A stretch of 64,000 nt of DNA. It comes from Paludisphaera mucosa. Lineage in GTDB: Bacteria; Planctomycetota; Planctomycetia; Isosphaerales; Isosphaeraceae. The DNA lies in NCBI RefSeq assembly GCF_029589435.1, contig NZ_JARRAG010000002.1:5084001-5148000 (forward strand), in the 5' to 3' direction. The translations under genes were made by a program, and so were the position numbers. The number at the start of each line of letters is the position of its first letter. Within the stretch, counting starts at the first letter, position 1. Positions 50,642 through 58,495 of this stretch are shown here, in pieces. The notes under the pieces are model-generated. The model made no database searches and was not told the origin of the DNA. It saw only the letters and a list, made by a program, of their open reading frames with translations.

Positions 50642-51808
50642 TCAGGCCCCCGCCTTCTTCGCCGCGGCGGGCGCGGGCCGCAGGGCCGGGGGGGGGCCCT
50701 GGGGAGGGAGGGGCTTGGCGATGGCGATGCCCAGGCCGATCTCGTTGGCGGCGTCGTAGGCGAGCACGGCGCTGCGGTGGGGGGTGGCGAAGTCGGCCGA
50801 GAGCAGCATGGTCGTGCGGCTCGTCTTCTCGCGGGCCGTCCGCAGGCGTTCGGCCAGGTCCGCCATCCGGGCGGCGACGGGCTCGCGGTCGATCTGGATG
50901 TTCCCCTCGGGGTCGATCTCGACCAGGATGTAGTCCTCCTTCAGGTCCTCGATCGTCCGGTTGCGGCCCTGCGCGACGGCCTCGGGCGGGGCCTCGGCGG
51001 ACGGCTTGGGGATCTCCAGCGTCTTGTAGAGGATGGTCGTCGCCGTGACCAGGAAGAAGAGGACGAGCTGGAAGGCCACGTCGACCATCGCCGCCAGGTC
51101 CAGCTCCTCGACCCGGGGCGGGCCCGAGCGGGTGAGCGAGACGACGCCGCCGTCCTCGTCGTCCTCGTCGTCGAGCTCGCCGCCCCCCCGGTCGTCGTAG
51201 TCGCGCGAGCGGACCGTGGGCAGGGCCACGCGGCTGCCGGAGGCGCCTCCGGAGCCCCCGCGGTCGAAGTCCAGGTCGTCCTCGGTCGGCTCCCACGAGG
51301 CGACGGCCGCTTCCCGCACGGCCGGGGCCGGGGGCTCGTCCGGCTCGTCTTCGGGCTCGGGCTCGTCGTCCTCCTCGACCTCCAGCTCCTCGGCGGCCTC
51401 CTCGTCCTCGTCCTCGTCGTCGTCGTCCCAGGCCCAGGCGGGCGGGGCGGGGACCGGCCGGGCGGGCTCGTCGTCGAGGACGGGGAACGAGAGATCGACC
51501 TCCTCGAAGTCCTCCTCGACGGCGGCGGGGGGCGGCTCGGGATCCTCGGCCAGCACTTCGTAATCGTCGGGCTCGGCCGGCGGCGGGGGGCTCGGGACTG
51601 CGGCCGGGGCCGGGGCCGGCGACGGGTTCGGGGGGGCGATCAGCTCGGGGACCTCGGCGACGCGGACCCAGGCGGCCGTCGTGCCCGACGGCCGCGCCAG
51701 GTCGTCGTCGCGGATCGCGCCCGAGGCGACCCCGGCCCGGACCTCCTCCGAGGACAGGCCCCGGGCCAGCTCCAGGCGATCGGAATGGAAGACGTCCCAG
51801 GATGCCAT
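50642..51808 (-). CDS. ExbD/TolR-type protein with N-terminal GYF-like domain and acidic linker
   Basis: 388-residue protein. Residues 1-56 resemble a GYF_2-type domain (W4, then a DLARPSGTTAAWVRVAEVP ending). Residues about 57-230 are a Pro-rich and then strongly acidic linker with many Asp and Glu. An ExbD membrane helix follows (about 236-262) carrying the family Asp D243 in LAAMVDVAFQLVLFFL, and then a C-terminal ExbD domain (about 280-370). ExbD/TolR proteins sit with TolQ/ExbB as a proton channel that powers envelope work. The GYF-like part in the cytoplasm would be unusual and may bind a proline-rich partner. It is the third gene of the TolQ-ExbD set. Confidence 0.85.
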   Translation of the reverse strand: MASWDVFHSDRLELARGLSSEEVRAGVASGAIRDDDLARPSGTTAAWVRVAEVPELIAPPNPSPAPAPAAVPSPPPPAEPDDYEVLAEDPEPPPAAVEEDFEEVDLSFPVLDDEPARPVPAPPAWAWDDDDEDEDEEAAEELEVEEDDEPEPEDEPDEPPAPAVREAAVASWEPTEDDLDFDRGGSGGASGSRVALPTVRSRDYDDRGGGELDDEDDEDGGVVSLTRSGPPRVEELDLAAMVDVAFQLVLFFLVTATTILYKTLEIPKPSAEAPPEAVAQGRNRTIEDLKEDYILVEIDPEGNIQIDREPVAARMADLAERLRTAREKTSRTTMLLSADFATPHRSAVLAYDAANEIGLGIAIAKPLPPQGPPPALRPAPAAAKKAGA

Positions 51809-51896
51809 GCCGCGGCGACCTTCGTGGGTTCAGGCTGAACGAATTAAAATGCGCTTGCGCATCGAATTGATGAATGTGAATGCGTCGCGGGCGTCG

Positions 51897-52334
51897 TCAC
51901 GGCATCCCCTCCGCCTCCTGGACGCCGACGTGGACGGTGATCCCCTCGACCTCGGAGACCGCGGCGGCGACCTCCAGGACCTTGCCGTGGGGGACGTCGC
52001 CGTCGGCCTGCAGGATGACCTTGCGGATCCCCTGCCGGGCGGCCTGGTCGACGGCCCGCTTGGCCTGGTCGAGGGTCGCGGGCGGGCCGTTGCCGTGGCC
52101 CAGAAGGAGCTGGGGCTCGGCCCCGGGCGACTTCGGCTCCAGCAGGGTGAGGAACGTCGCCGCCGACTGCTCCACGCCGACCCCGTGCCGCGCGGCGGGC
52201 ACGTCGACCAGCTCGCCGCCGCTCATCTGCGACGAGAAGAGCATGAACGTCATGAGCTGGAACACCACGTCGACCATCGGCGTCATGTCGATGTGCTCGT
52301 CGCGCTCCTCGGTCGCATCCCGTCGCAGCAGCAT
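51897..52334 (-). CDS. ExbD/TolR-type proton channel subunit
   Basis: 145-residue inner-membrane protein with one N-terminal membrane helix (about 19-38) carrying the functional Asp D22 in DMTPMVDVVFQL, then a periplasmic ExbD domain ending in AAAVSEVEGITVHVGV. It should assemble with the TolQ/ExbB homolog just upstream to convert proton flow to force. The gene begins 70 bp after the TolQ-type stop codon and ends 88 bp before the longer ExbD gene. Confidence 0.9.
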   Translation of the reverse strand: MLLRRDATEERDEHIDMTPMVDVVFQLMTFMLFSSQMSGGELVDVPAARHGVGVEQSAATFLTLLEPKSPGAEPQLLLGHGNGPPATLDQAKRAVDQAARQGIRKVILQADGDVPHGKVLEVAAAVSEVEGITVHVGVQEAEGMP

Positions 52335-52404
52335 GGGCCGGCCCGTTCGGCTTGAGGTGGGGATTGGTCCGTCGACCGGACGGACGCCCGGACGATCCGA
52401 CGAC

Positions 52405-53082
52405 TCAGCGCGACGAGGCCGGCCGCGGCGACCGCTCGGCGGGCGTCCTGGTGGCCTCGATCGGCTCGAGGACGTCCAGGACCTCCTGGAGCTGACGCTC
52501 GGTGCGGTCGCGGAGGCGGCGGAGCCGGGCGTGGAAATCGTTGCCGATGAGCATCATCGGGTTGGCGATCAGCAGCCCCGCCCCGGTGGCCCAGAGCGCC
52601 AGGCTGATGTCGGACGCCAGCGCGTTCGGGTTGACCTTCTCCGAGCTGCCGATGCGCCCGAACGCCGCGATCATCGACGCGACCGTCCCCAGCAGCCCCA
52701 GCAGCGGCCCCATCCGCACGATCGTCGAGATCGACCCCAGCCGGTTCTCCATGTCCGCGACGACCTCGGTGTGGAACTCGGTCACCAGGAGCTGCTTGGT
52801 CTTCGCCAGCCCCTTGCCCCGGTTCTTGAGCGCCACCGCGATCAGCTGCGCCAGCGCGGTGTGCCAGTAGGTGGGGCTCTGGCAGACGCTCATGGCGGCG
52901 TCGAACTTCTTCGCCTGGCAAAGCTCCTGCACCTGCAAGATCAGCGCGGTGGGATCCTTGATCGTCTTCTTGCGGAGCGTCCTGTACAGCAGGATGGCGT
53001 TGTACACCCCCCACACCGCCAGGAATGCCAGCGCACCGTAGATGACGTAGCCGGCCGAGTCGATGATCCGCGTCACGTTCAT
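52405..53082 (-). CDS. TolQ/ExbB/MotA-type proton channel subunit
   Basis: 225-residue inner-membrane protein of the MotA/TolQ/ExbB family. Three membrane segments are predicted at about 8-30, 115-138 and 158-180, with the family GPLLGLLGTVASMIAAF in the second and ALWATGAGLLIANPMML in the third. The start at 53082 was chosen so that the protein begins just before the first helix, as in the family; a longer frame upstream is basic and unlike it. It leads a set with two ExbD genes. Whether this drives Tol, Ton-like transport or another envelope process cannot be said without nearby TonB or TolB. Confidence 0.92.
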   Translation of the reverse strand: MNVTRIIDSAGYVIYGALAFLAVWGVYNAILLYRTLRKKTIKDPTALILQVQELCQAKKFDAAMSVCQSPTYWHTALAQLIAVALKNRGKGLAKTKQLLVTEFHTEVVADMENRLGSISTIVRMGPLLGLLGTVASMIAAFGRIGSSEKVNPNALASDISLALWATGAGLLIANPMMLIGNDFHARLRRLRDRTERQLQEVLDVLEPIEATRTPAERSPRPASSR

Positions 53083-53289
53083 GCGAGCCCGCCCCGATTC
53101 CCGCGTTCGCCCTCGCCCGAGGGGCCACTCGTCCCTCGGCATCCTCCACCGCAGCCCCGCTATTCTGTCCGAATTCCGCCGTGCTGGGCAAGCAACCCGC
53201 CGCGACGCGACGTTTTTGAACCCTGGCCTCGTCCTCAAGGCCTTCGGGGATTGGCTTGGAATCGGCTTCCTCCGTCCTGGGCCGAAATC

Positions 53290-53385
53290 GCAGCGATCGA
53301 CGTAAAGTCTTTGATTAATAAGGTTAACACGGTTTTTTCATTGGCTTCGTTGGCGAAAAAAAATCTTCGAATCGATGTCTCGCCC
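53290..53385. promoter_or_regulatory. AT-rich regulatory island upstream of the TolQ-type gene
   Basis: In a genome segment near 70 percent GC this stretch is strikingly AT-rich, with runs such as TTTGATTAATAAGGTTAAC, GGTTTTTTCA and GCGAAAAAAAATC. It lies 210-300 bp upstream of the minus-strand TolQ gene and 130-225 bp upstream of the plus-strand gene at 53515. It probably holds promoters or a DNA-bending protein site. No single -10/-35 pair is clear. The rest of 53083-53514 shows no gene. Confidence 0.45.
53340..53354. repeat. 15-bp repeat, copy A
   Basis: ATTGGCTTCGTTGGC, exact copy of 54061-54075, lying inside the AT-rich island. Read on the minus strand in one frame both copies encode ANEAN. 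A partial copy (ATTGGCTT) is at about 53250 and an inverted partial copy near 54203. Confidence 0.5.
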
Positions 53386-53514
53386 GTCCGGAGTTGCGTC
53401 GACTCGGCGCCGGGCGGTGCGGCGGTCATGCTCCCCGTCTCGCGATCCGGTACGCTGATTCCGTCGATCAGGCGGCGGACGTGACCGGCGAATGTGTCGA
53501 GGGCTCGTCGGACG

Positions 53515-54006
53515 ATGATCGAAAACTCCCGCGCGATCGCGCCGCATTCACCGTCCACCCCGTGGGGCCGGCGCGTTGCCGGGACTGCTTTCGGCTGGCT
53601 CGCCCTGTGGGGGTTCTGGGTCGGCCTCTCGCGTCACAATCATCCCAATCTGAAGCTCAACCTCATCGCCTCGGCGTTGCTCGTCATGACCTTCGCCGCC
53701 GCGGCGTATGCCAACCACCTCGTGCTGATCCCCCGCTACTGGCGGCGCAGCCGGTTCCTCGCCTACGCCGCGTCGCTGCTGATGGTGATGGGCCTCCTCG
53801 CCCTCGCCTGCACCCTGGCGATCCATCTCGTCTACGACCTGCTCTGGGGCCCCGACCCGGCCCGTTTCGGCTTCGGGACCAACCTGGTCATGGAATTCAT
53901 CCTCGTGGCGACCCACGTCGTCCTCATCGCCGCGGTCGTCCGGCTCCGGAGATCGGCGGGGCGGAGGTCGTCACGTCCGACGATCCCGAGTCCCGACGGA
54001 TCTTGA
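53515..54006 (+). CDS. Four-helix membrane protein resembling the sensor part of LytS-type kinases
   Basis: 163-residue protein with four likely membrane helices (about 17-38, 47-66, 76-98 and 118-137). The segment NHLVLIPRYWRRSRFLAYAASLLMVMGLL resembles in layout the membrane domain of LytS/YehU-type histidine kinases, where a helix, a LIPR-type turn and a basic loop precede a further helix pair. No kinase domain follows: the frame ends in a polar tail of about 25 residues. The ATG at 53515 was preferred over GTG 53494, but neither has a strong ribosome binding site. It is flanked by two copies of a 15-bp repeat. It may be a truncated sensor or an independent membrane protein. Confidence 0.55.
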   Translation: MIENSRAIAPHSPSTPWGRRVAGTAFGWLALWGFWVGLSRHNHPNLKLNLIASALLVMTFAAAAYANHLVLIPRYWRRSRFLAYAASLLMVMGLLALACTLAIHLVYDLLWGPDPARFGFGTNLVMEFILVATHVVLIAAVVRLRRSAGRRSSRPTIPSPDGS

Positions 54007-54060
54007 AGACCTCGCACGGGCCTTCGATCCCGGCCTCGATGACTTCCCGAGCCTGCCAGG

Positions 54061-54075
54061 ATTGGCTTCGTTGGC
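54061..54075. repeat. 15-bp repeat, copy B
   Basis: ATTGGCTTCGTTGGC, identical to 53340-53354. It lies in the 326-bp gap (54007-54332) between the membrane protein gene and the PhyH-like gene; no gene is supported in that gap. Confidence 0.5.
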
Positions 54076-54332
54076 CCAGAAGAGCGTTTTCGGAGTGGTG
54101 GTCGCCCGGCGATCATGATGGCATCGTATTGAGAAAGATCCGGGCGCAGGAACCCTTACTTCCCACCATACGACACGATGCCCGAATGGATATTCTCCCG
54201 CCCAACAACGAAGCCGCGGGACTCAGGGGTCGACCGGCGTGATGGCGGACCGCCCCCGGGGAGGAACCACGTCGGCGGACGCGGATTTCGAGTTCCCGGC
54301 TTCCTATTCGGGTGAGGGGAGACGGTCCATCG

Positions 54333-54989
54333 ATGCTGGAAGCCCAGGGATTCGAAATCGTCGAACGGGTGCTCGGCACCGACGCGTGCGAGACGCTCGC
54401 GGCCTCGGCCGTCGCCGCCGGGCGGTCGTCGGCCGGGACGCGGAACCTGCTGGCGGAGCCCTGGTGCCGGTCGCTGGCCGAGGCGCTTCGGCCCGCCCTC
54501 GCGCGGTTGATCCCGGCGTCGTTCGCGGGCGTGCAGTGCACGTACTTCGAGAAGTCGCGGAAAGGCAACTGGCTCGTTCCGATGCATCAGGACCTGAGCA
54601 TCGCCGTCTCGGAACGCGTCGAACATCCGGACCTACGCGGCTGGTCCGAGAAGGAGGGGGGCCTGTTCGTGCAGCCGCCCGATTCGTTGCTGGCCGAGCT
54701 GCTGGCCGTGCGGGTGCATCTTGATCCCTGCGGCCTCGACGACGGCCCCCTGCGCGTCGTGCCCGGCTCGCACCGGCTGGGCCGGATCGACGCCGAGTCC
54801 CTCCCGGCCGTCCGCCGAGCGACGCCCGAGGTCGCCTGCGTCGTCGATCGCGGCGGCGTCCTGGTCATGCGGCCCCTGCTCCTGCACGCGTCCTCCAAGG
54901 CCACGGGGACCGGCCGCCGCCGCGTGCTCCACTTCCTCTTCGGCCCTGCCGAGCCGCCTTGCGGCCTGCGGTGGAGGCACGTCGTCTGA
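54333..54989 (+). CDS. Phytanoyl-CoA dioxygenase (PhyH)-like protein
   Basis: 218-residue Fe(II)/2-oxoglutarate-dependent oxygenase-like protein of the PhyH family. Iron-binding residues visible are H85 and D87 (MHQDLSI) and H185 (PLLLHASSK), followed by the arginine-rich GTGRRRVLHFLFG that would bind 2-oxoglutarate. The core strand pair RVVPGSHRLG is typical. The ATG at 54333 has GGGGAG about 11 nt upstream; a GTG 21 bp earlier is an alternative. PhyH relatives hydroxylate many small molecules, so the substrate is open. It ends just before a promoter-like block for the next gene. Confidence 0.85.
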   Translation: MLEAQGFEIVERVLGTDACETLAASAVAAGRSSAGTRNLLAEPWCRSLAEALRPALARLIPASFAGVQCTYFEKSRKGNWLVPMHQDLSIAVSERVEHPDLRGWSEKEGGLFVQPPDSLLAELLAVRVHLDPCGLDDGPLRVVPGSHRLGRIDAESLPAVRRATPEVACVVDRGGVLVMRPLLLHASSKATGTGRRRVLHFLFGPAEPPCGLRWRHVV

Positions 54990-55012
54990 AGCGATCTTTC
55001 TCGAGTGCCCGA

Positions 55013-55041
55013 TCGCCTCCGGGTCGGGCTCCGATTATCAT
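55013..55041 (+). promoter_or_regulatory. Promoter-like block, copy 1
   Basis: TCGCCT (55013-55018), a 17-bp spacer and TATCAT (55036-55041) lie 80 bp upstream of the membrane peptide gene. The same hexamers with the same spacing recur at 58496-58524; the sequence around the -10 is 19/21 identical (55029-55049 against 58512-58532). Confidence 0.5.
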
Positions 55042-55120
55042 CCGGCGGGTCGGGCGGAATCTCGTCGATTTTTGCGGATCGAGACCCGACGGCTTCATCA
55101 CCCTGAAAGAGGCGGGATTC

Positions 55121-55414
55121 ATGGCGGAGGAGAGCAAATCGGTCGGCTGGGTGGCGGCGATGCTGGCCTTGCTGGTCGCGTATTTCGGCTGGGGGTTCCT
55201 GGCCGCCGACTATTTCCAGCACGACCCGACCGGCGACGCGGAGAAGGCCAACTTCTGGATCAACTCCGTCACGCAACTCCCCAACCTGCCCGGCGTGCTG
55301 AGCTACGGCTTCCGCGAGCGGCTGTGGATCGTCGGCCTCGTCGTCGGCCTGGAAGTCGGGGTCCTGATCCTCTGGCTCGTGCTGAGGAAGCTGGAGAAGG
55401 AGCTGTCGCGCTGA
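55121..55414 (+). CDS. Small two-helix membrane protein, copy 1
   Basis: 97-residue protein with two membrane helices (about 9-29 and 68-90) and a periplasmic or outside loop between them (TGDAEKANFWINSVTQLPN). The tail RKLEKELSR is cytoplasmic-type. The ATG was chosen because AAAGAGG lies upstream and the helix begins soon after; the longer frame is basic and starts inside the previous gene. A shortened relative is found at 59129: residues about 47-97 match its first 55 residues (SVT..PGV..ERxWxxGLVVGLxVxVLIL). It precedes the GspE-like gene by 81 bp and is probably co-transcribed. No family is recognised. Confidence 0.7.
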   Translation: MAEESKSVGWVAAMLALLVAYFGWGFLAADYFQHDPTGDAEKANFWINSVTQLPNLPGVLSYGFRERLWIVGLVVGLEVGVLILWLVLRKLEKELSR

Positions 55415-55495
55415 GAGCGGCCTCGACGGAGGCCGTCGCGAGGCCGCTCTTGTAGGCCATGCGGCACGGCTCGCGATCGACGACCCGGAGGGCTC

Positions 55496-56128
55496 ATGGC
55501 GGACGTCGACGAGGCGGACGAGGACGAGATGGATCGGCTCCTCGACGAGTTCTTGCGCCCGGGAAGGGGAAGGTTGGGGAGACGGGCGGACGGCGGGTGG
55601 TTCGTGGACGCGGCCGATCTGGCGGGATTCCTGAAGCTCCCCGCGCCCGCCAAGCTCGTCATGATGGTGCTATTGCTCTGCCTGAAGGATCGGGCGACCG
55701 AGGTCCACTTCCACCCGACGATCAGCGGGGACGACGAACCGGGGTATCGGATGTGGTACGTCGTCGACGGCGCGTCGCACGAACTCGTGCCGCCGCCCCG
55801 CGAGGTCGGGCCGGCGATCGCCGCCGAGTTGAGGCGGCTTGCGGGCCTGCATGCCTGGCGCGCACGTCTCGCCGGCCGCCTCCGCGCCGCGGCCGATCGG
55901 CTCGACGGCCGTCCCCCCGGGCCGGCCTCGGGGAGGTTCCACATCGCGACCGCCGCCTGGTCGCTCGAAGTCGCGGCGACCTTCCATCCGTCCAGAGCCG
56001 GCGACGGGATCGTCCTCGCCTTCGGCCCGTCCGAGGTCGATCCTGCGCCCGAGGCCCAGGAGCAACTCCGCCTGATGATGGGGGCGCGGCCCAGGTTGTT
56101 CGGCGACTCTCCTGAGGACCCGGCCTGA
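55496..56128 (+). CDS. Protein resembling the GspE/PilB N-terminal subdomain, lacking the ATPase core, copy 1
   Basis: 210-residue soluble protein. After an acidic head it has KLVMMVLLLCLKDRATEVHF, then YRMWYVVDGASHELVPPPRE, then a helix and a last strand set RFHIATAAWSLEVAATFHPS. This order matches the N2 subdomain of GspE/PilB/PulE-type secretion and pilus ATPases (ASDIHFEP, RYRVDGxLxEMxPPP, then GGRxVDLRVSTLP). No Walker A, Asp box or Walker B follows, and the protein ends after a short charged helix. It is therefore a stand-alone version, perhaps a regulator or structural adaptor. GGAGGG precedes the ATG. Copy 2 lies at 59378-60031 with about half of residues conserved. Confidence 0.65.
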   Translation: MADVDEADEDEMDRLLDEFLRPGRGRLGRRADGGWFVDAADLAGFLKLPAPAKLVMMVLLLCLKDRATEVHFHPTISGDDEPGYRMWYVVDGASHELVPPPREVGPAIAAELRRLAGLHAWRARLAGRLRAAADRLDGRPPGPASGRFHIATAAWSLEVAATFHPSRAGDGIVLAFGPSEVDPAPEAQEQLRLMMGARPRLFGDSPEDPA

Positions 56129-56172
56129 CGCGACGCTCCCGGGAAATTCGGCCTGCCCGCCCGTCAGGATGA

Positions 56173-56191
56173 AAATCAATGACTTTGATTT
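56173..56191. promoter_or_regulatory. Inverted repeat upstream of the di-heme cytochrome gene
   Basis: AAATCAA (56173-56179) and TTGATTT (56185-56191) form a perfect 7-bp inverted repeat with a 5-nt spacer in an AT-rich patch, with a -10-like TAGAAT at 56216-56221. The arms resemble an FNR-type half-site in reversed order, so a regulator site is possible but its owner is unknown. The rest of 56129-56394 is non-coding. Confidence 0.4.
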
Positions 56192-56394
56192 GTATGATCA
56201 CGAGCCCGTGAGCCGTAGAATCTCTGGTCGTCGTGCAAATCGAGGGTGGCCGTCGGTCGATTTTCGTGGTCGCGGGCGGCGTCGGCGTGATGCGCCTGGT
56301 CGTCGGGTTTGCGTTGCGGGGGACTGGCGGGGGCTTCCGCGCCCGAGGTTTCGACGACCGCTTTCCCCGGGCTTCAAGCGATCGGAGCAAGCTC

Positions 56395-58422
56395 ATGGAC
56401 GTCTGCGGGATGGCGAGCGTCTGGGGTCGCGGCGGGGTCGTCGGGTTGGTCGTCGCCCTGGCGTTCCCGGGCCTCCTCGACGCGGCGGACAACCCGCGGA
56501 ACGTCGACCTCGGGCCGGGCGTCGCCGTGGTGAAGTCCCTCGAACAGAACTGGACGGACGAGGAGTCGAGCTGGTTCTACGACGTGCCGCAGGGGTCGCG
56601 GCTGGTCCCTTACGATTGGTTCCTGCACCTGGAACAGGCCGGGTCGACGGAGCCGTTCCGCGACCCGAAGCATATTCGGGCCCTGGGATACATCCCGCGG
56701 AAGCCGGCCGCGGGGAATCCCGACGGCCTGCCGATAGGGTTCGTCAAGGACGGCCCCGACGAGGACGGCACCCCGATGATGGGGCTGACCTGCGCCGCGT
56801 GTCATACGAATCAGATCAAGATCAAGGGGACGCCCTATCTCATCGACGGCGGGCCGTCGCTGGCGGACGTCGAGATCTTCCTGAAAGAGCTGGCCGCGGC
56901 GCTCCGGGCGACGGCCGACGACGACGCGAAGTTCGGGCGGTTCGCGGCGACGCTCCTGCCGCCGGGGGCCTCGCACGACGAGAAGGACGCCCTGCGCGCC
57001 GGCGTCCGGTCGGTCGCCGGGCAGCGCGAGGGCTACAACGACCGCAACCTGTCCGCGTCGGGCCGGGCCCGGTTCGGCCCCGGCCGGGTCGACGCCTTCG
57101 GCGCCATCTTCAACGAGGTCTCCGCGACGTTCCTGGGCATCCCCGAGAACGTGCGGCCCGCGAACGCGCCGGTCAACTATCCATGCCTGTGGGACGCCCC
57201 CCAGCACGATCGGGTCCAGTGGAACGGGGCGGCGGAGAACAAGGTCTCGCCCCTGGGGCCGGTCCTCTTCGGGACGTCGGACGTCGGCGCGCAGGGACGG
57301 AACGCGGGCGAGGTCCTCGGCGTCTTCGGCGGCGTGGAGATTAACTCCCACGAACTCCTGATCCCCCGGCGCTACGCGTCCACGGTCGACCGGGCGAACC
57401 TCATCAAGATCGAGGAGTCGTTGAAGGGCCTCTGGTCGCCGCAATGGCCACGGGACGTCCTCGGCGACATCGACGCGACCGCGCGCGGCCTGGGCGAGGC
57501 CGTATATGCGGCGAACTGCGCCGGGTGCCACGAGAGCATCGATCGCAAGTCGCCCTCCCGCCGCGTCGTCGCCCGGATGTCGGACGAGGGGACTGATCCC
57601 AACATGATCCGGAATTTCGGCCGGATGGCCAAAACCGGCCGCCTGGAGGGACGCCGCCGGACGCTGCTGGGGCTGGCCCGCTTCGGCCGGACCGAGTCCG
57701 TCGGGGTCATCCTGAAACACGTCGTGGAGCGTGTGATCCTCGACCCCACGCTCAAGCCGCGCTCGATTGCGGACGCCCTGGCGAGGGCGGCGAAACTCGG
57801 GAATCCGTCGGACGCGATCGATTCGCTCAACCCTGGCTACCGCATGACGGCGACGATCGAGCTGGGCGACCGGAAGCTGTTCGGCCGGTTCGATTCGCTC
57901 GTGAAGGACGGGCAGGCCCTGATCGTGGACGGCGCCCGCTTCCACCTGATGCCGAAGGATCGCGACGTCGACGCCCTGGGAGTCGGCGACGACCTGATGG
58001 ACCTCCGCAGCCAGGACGGCCTCCACGCGGCCCTCGCCCGGCTGCAAGGCGACCTCGCGCCGGAGCCGGCCGACTCGCCCCAGGCCGCCGACCAGCCCGG
58101 CAAGGTCGTGATCAAGAACGCGACCGCCAGGATCGCCTACAAGGCGCGGCCGCTCAACGGCGTCTGGGCGACCGCCCCCTACCTGCACAACGGCTCCGTC
58201 CCCAGCCTCGCCGAACTGCTGAAGCCCGCGGCCCAACGCGTCAAGACCTTTCACGTCGGCGGCCGGGAATTCGACCCCGAGGACGTCGGCTTCCTTGACG
58301 ACCCCTCCCAGCCGCTCTTCGACACCCGCGCCGACGGCAACTCCAACGCCGGCCACGAATACGGCGCCGACCTGACGCCCGAAGAGCGGAAGAACCTGCT
58401 GGCGTTTCTGAAGTCGCTGTGA
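56395..58422 (+). CDS. RoxA-like di-heme c-type cytochrome (cytochrome peroxidase/oxygenase family)
   Basis: Exported 675-residue protein with a signal peptide (about 1-30). The first heme motif is CAACH at 133-137 and the second CAGCH at 375-379. The N-terminal region has FYDVPQGSRLVPYDWFLHLE and the C-terminal region GVWATAPYLHNGSVPSL, both typical of the large di-heme cytochromes that include the rubber oxygenase RoxA; bacterial di-heme peroxidases are more distant relatives. Substrate is therefore open: polyisoprene cleavage, peroxide or another oxidation. The ATG at 56395 has GGAG upstream; an earlier in-frame start at 56233 gives a poor signal. It lies between the two GspE-like modules. 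Confidence 0.82.
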   Translation: MDVCGMASVWGRGGVVGLVVALAFPGLLDAADNPRNVDLGPGVAVVKSLEQNWTDEESSWFYDVPQGSRLVPYDWFLHLEQAGSTEPFRDPKHIRALGYIPRKPAAGNPDGLPIGFVKDGPDEDGTPMMGLTCAACHTNQIKIKGTPYLIDGGPSLADVEIFLKELAAALRATADDDAKFGRFAATLLPPGASHDEKDALRAGVRSVAGQREGYNDRNLSASGRARFGPGRVDAFGAIFNEVSATFLGIPENVRPANAPVNYPCLWDAPQHDRVQWNGAAENKVSPLGPVLFGTSDVGAQGRNAGEVLGVFGGVEINSHELLIPRRYASTVDRANLIKIEESLKGLWSPQWPRDVLGDIDATARGLGEAVYAANCAGCHESIDRKSPSRRVVARMSDEGTDPNMIRNFGRMAKTGRLEGRRRTLLGLARFGRTESVGVILKHVVERVILDPTLKPRSIADALARAAKLGNPSDAIDSLNPGYRMTATIELGDRKLFGRFDSLVKDGQALIVDGARFHLMPKDRDVDALGVGDDLMDLRSQDGLHAALARLQGDLAPEPADSPQAADQPGKVVIKNATARIAYKARPLNGVWATAPYLHNGSVPSLAELLKPAAQRVKTFHVGGREFDPEDVGFLDDPSQPLFDTRADGNSNAGHEYGADLTPEERKNLLAFLKSL

Positions 58423-58441
58423 GGGCTGGTTCCCCTCGCCC

Positions 58442-58471
58442 CATCCCAGCGGCCTTGCGGCCTGGGGGATG
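58442..58471. terminator. Hairpin after the di-heme cytochrome gene
   Basis: CATCCC (58442-58447) pairs with GGGATG (58466-58471), with GGCC-TTGC-GGCC as an inner stem, 20 bp after the cytochrome stop codon. No T-tract follows. Confidence 0.45.
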
Positions 58472-58495
58472 CCACGCCGTCACGGACGCTTTCGC

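Noticed and set aside
51300-51480. GAC/GAG-rich tract as a tandem DNA repeat
   Set aside because: It is coding sequence for the acidic linker of the ExbD-type protein; codons vary and no fixed repeat unit is kept.
53394-54242. Overlapping plus-strand frame across the 53515 gene
   Set aside because: Arg/Pro-rich translation without hydrophobic pattern; the membrane-protein frame has clear helices.
55079-55480. Possible tRNA or small RNA in the gaps of the duplicated region
   Set aside because: No cloverleaf, T-loop or CCA-type end could be made out; the gaps are explained by promoters and ribosome binding sites.
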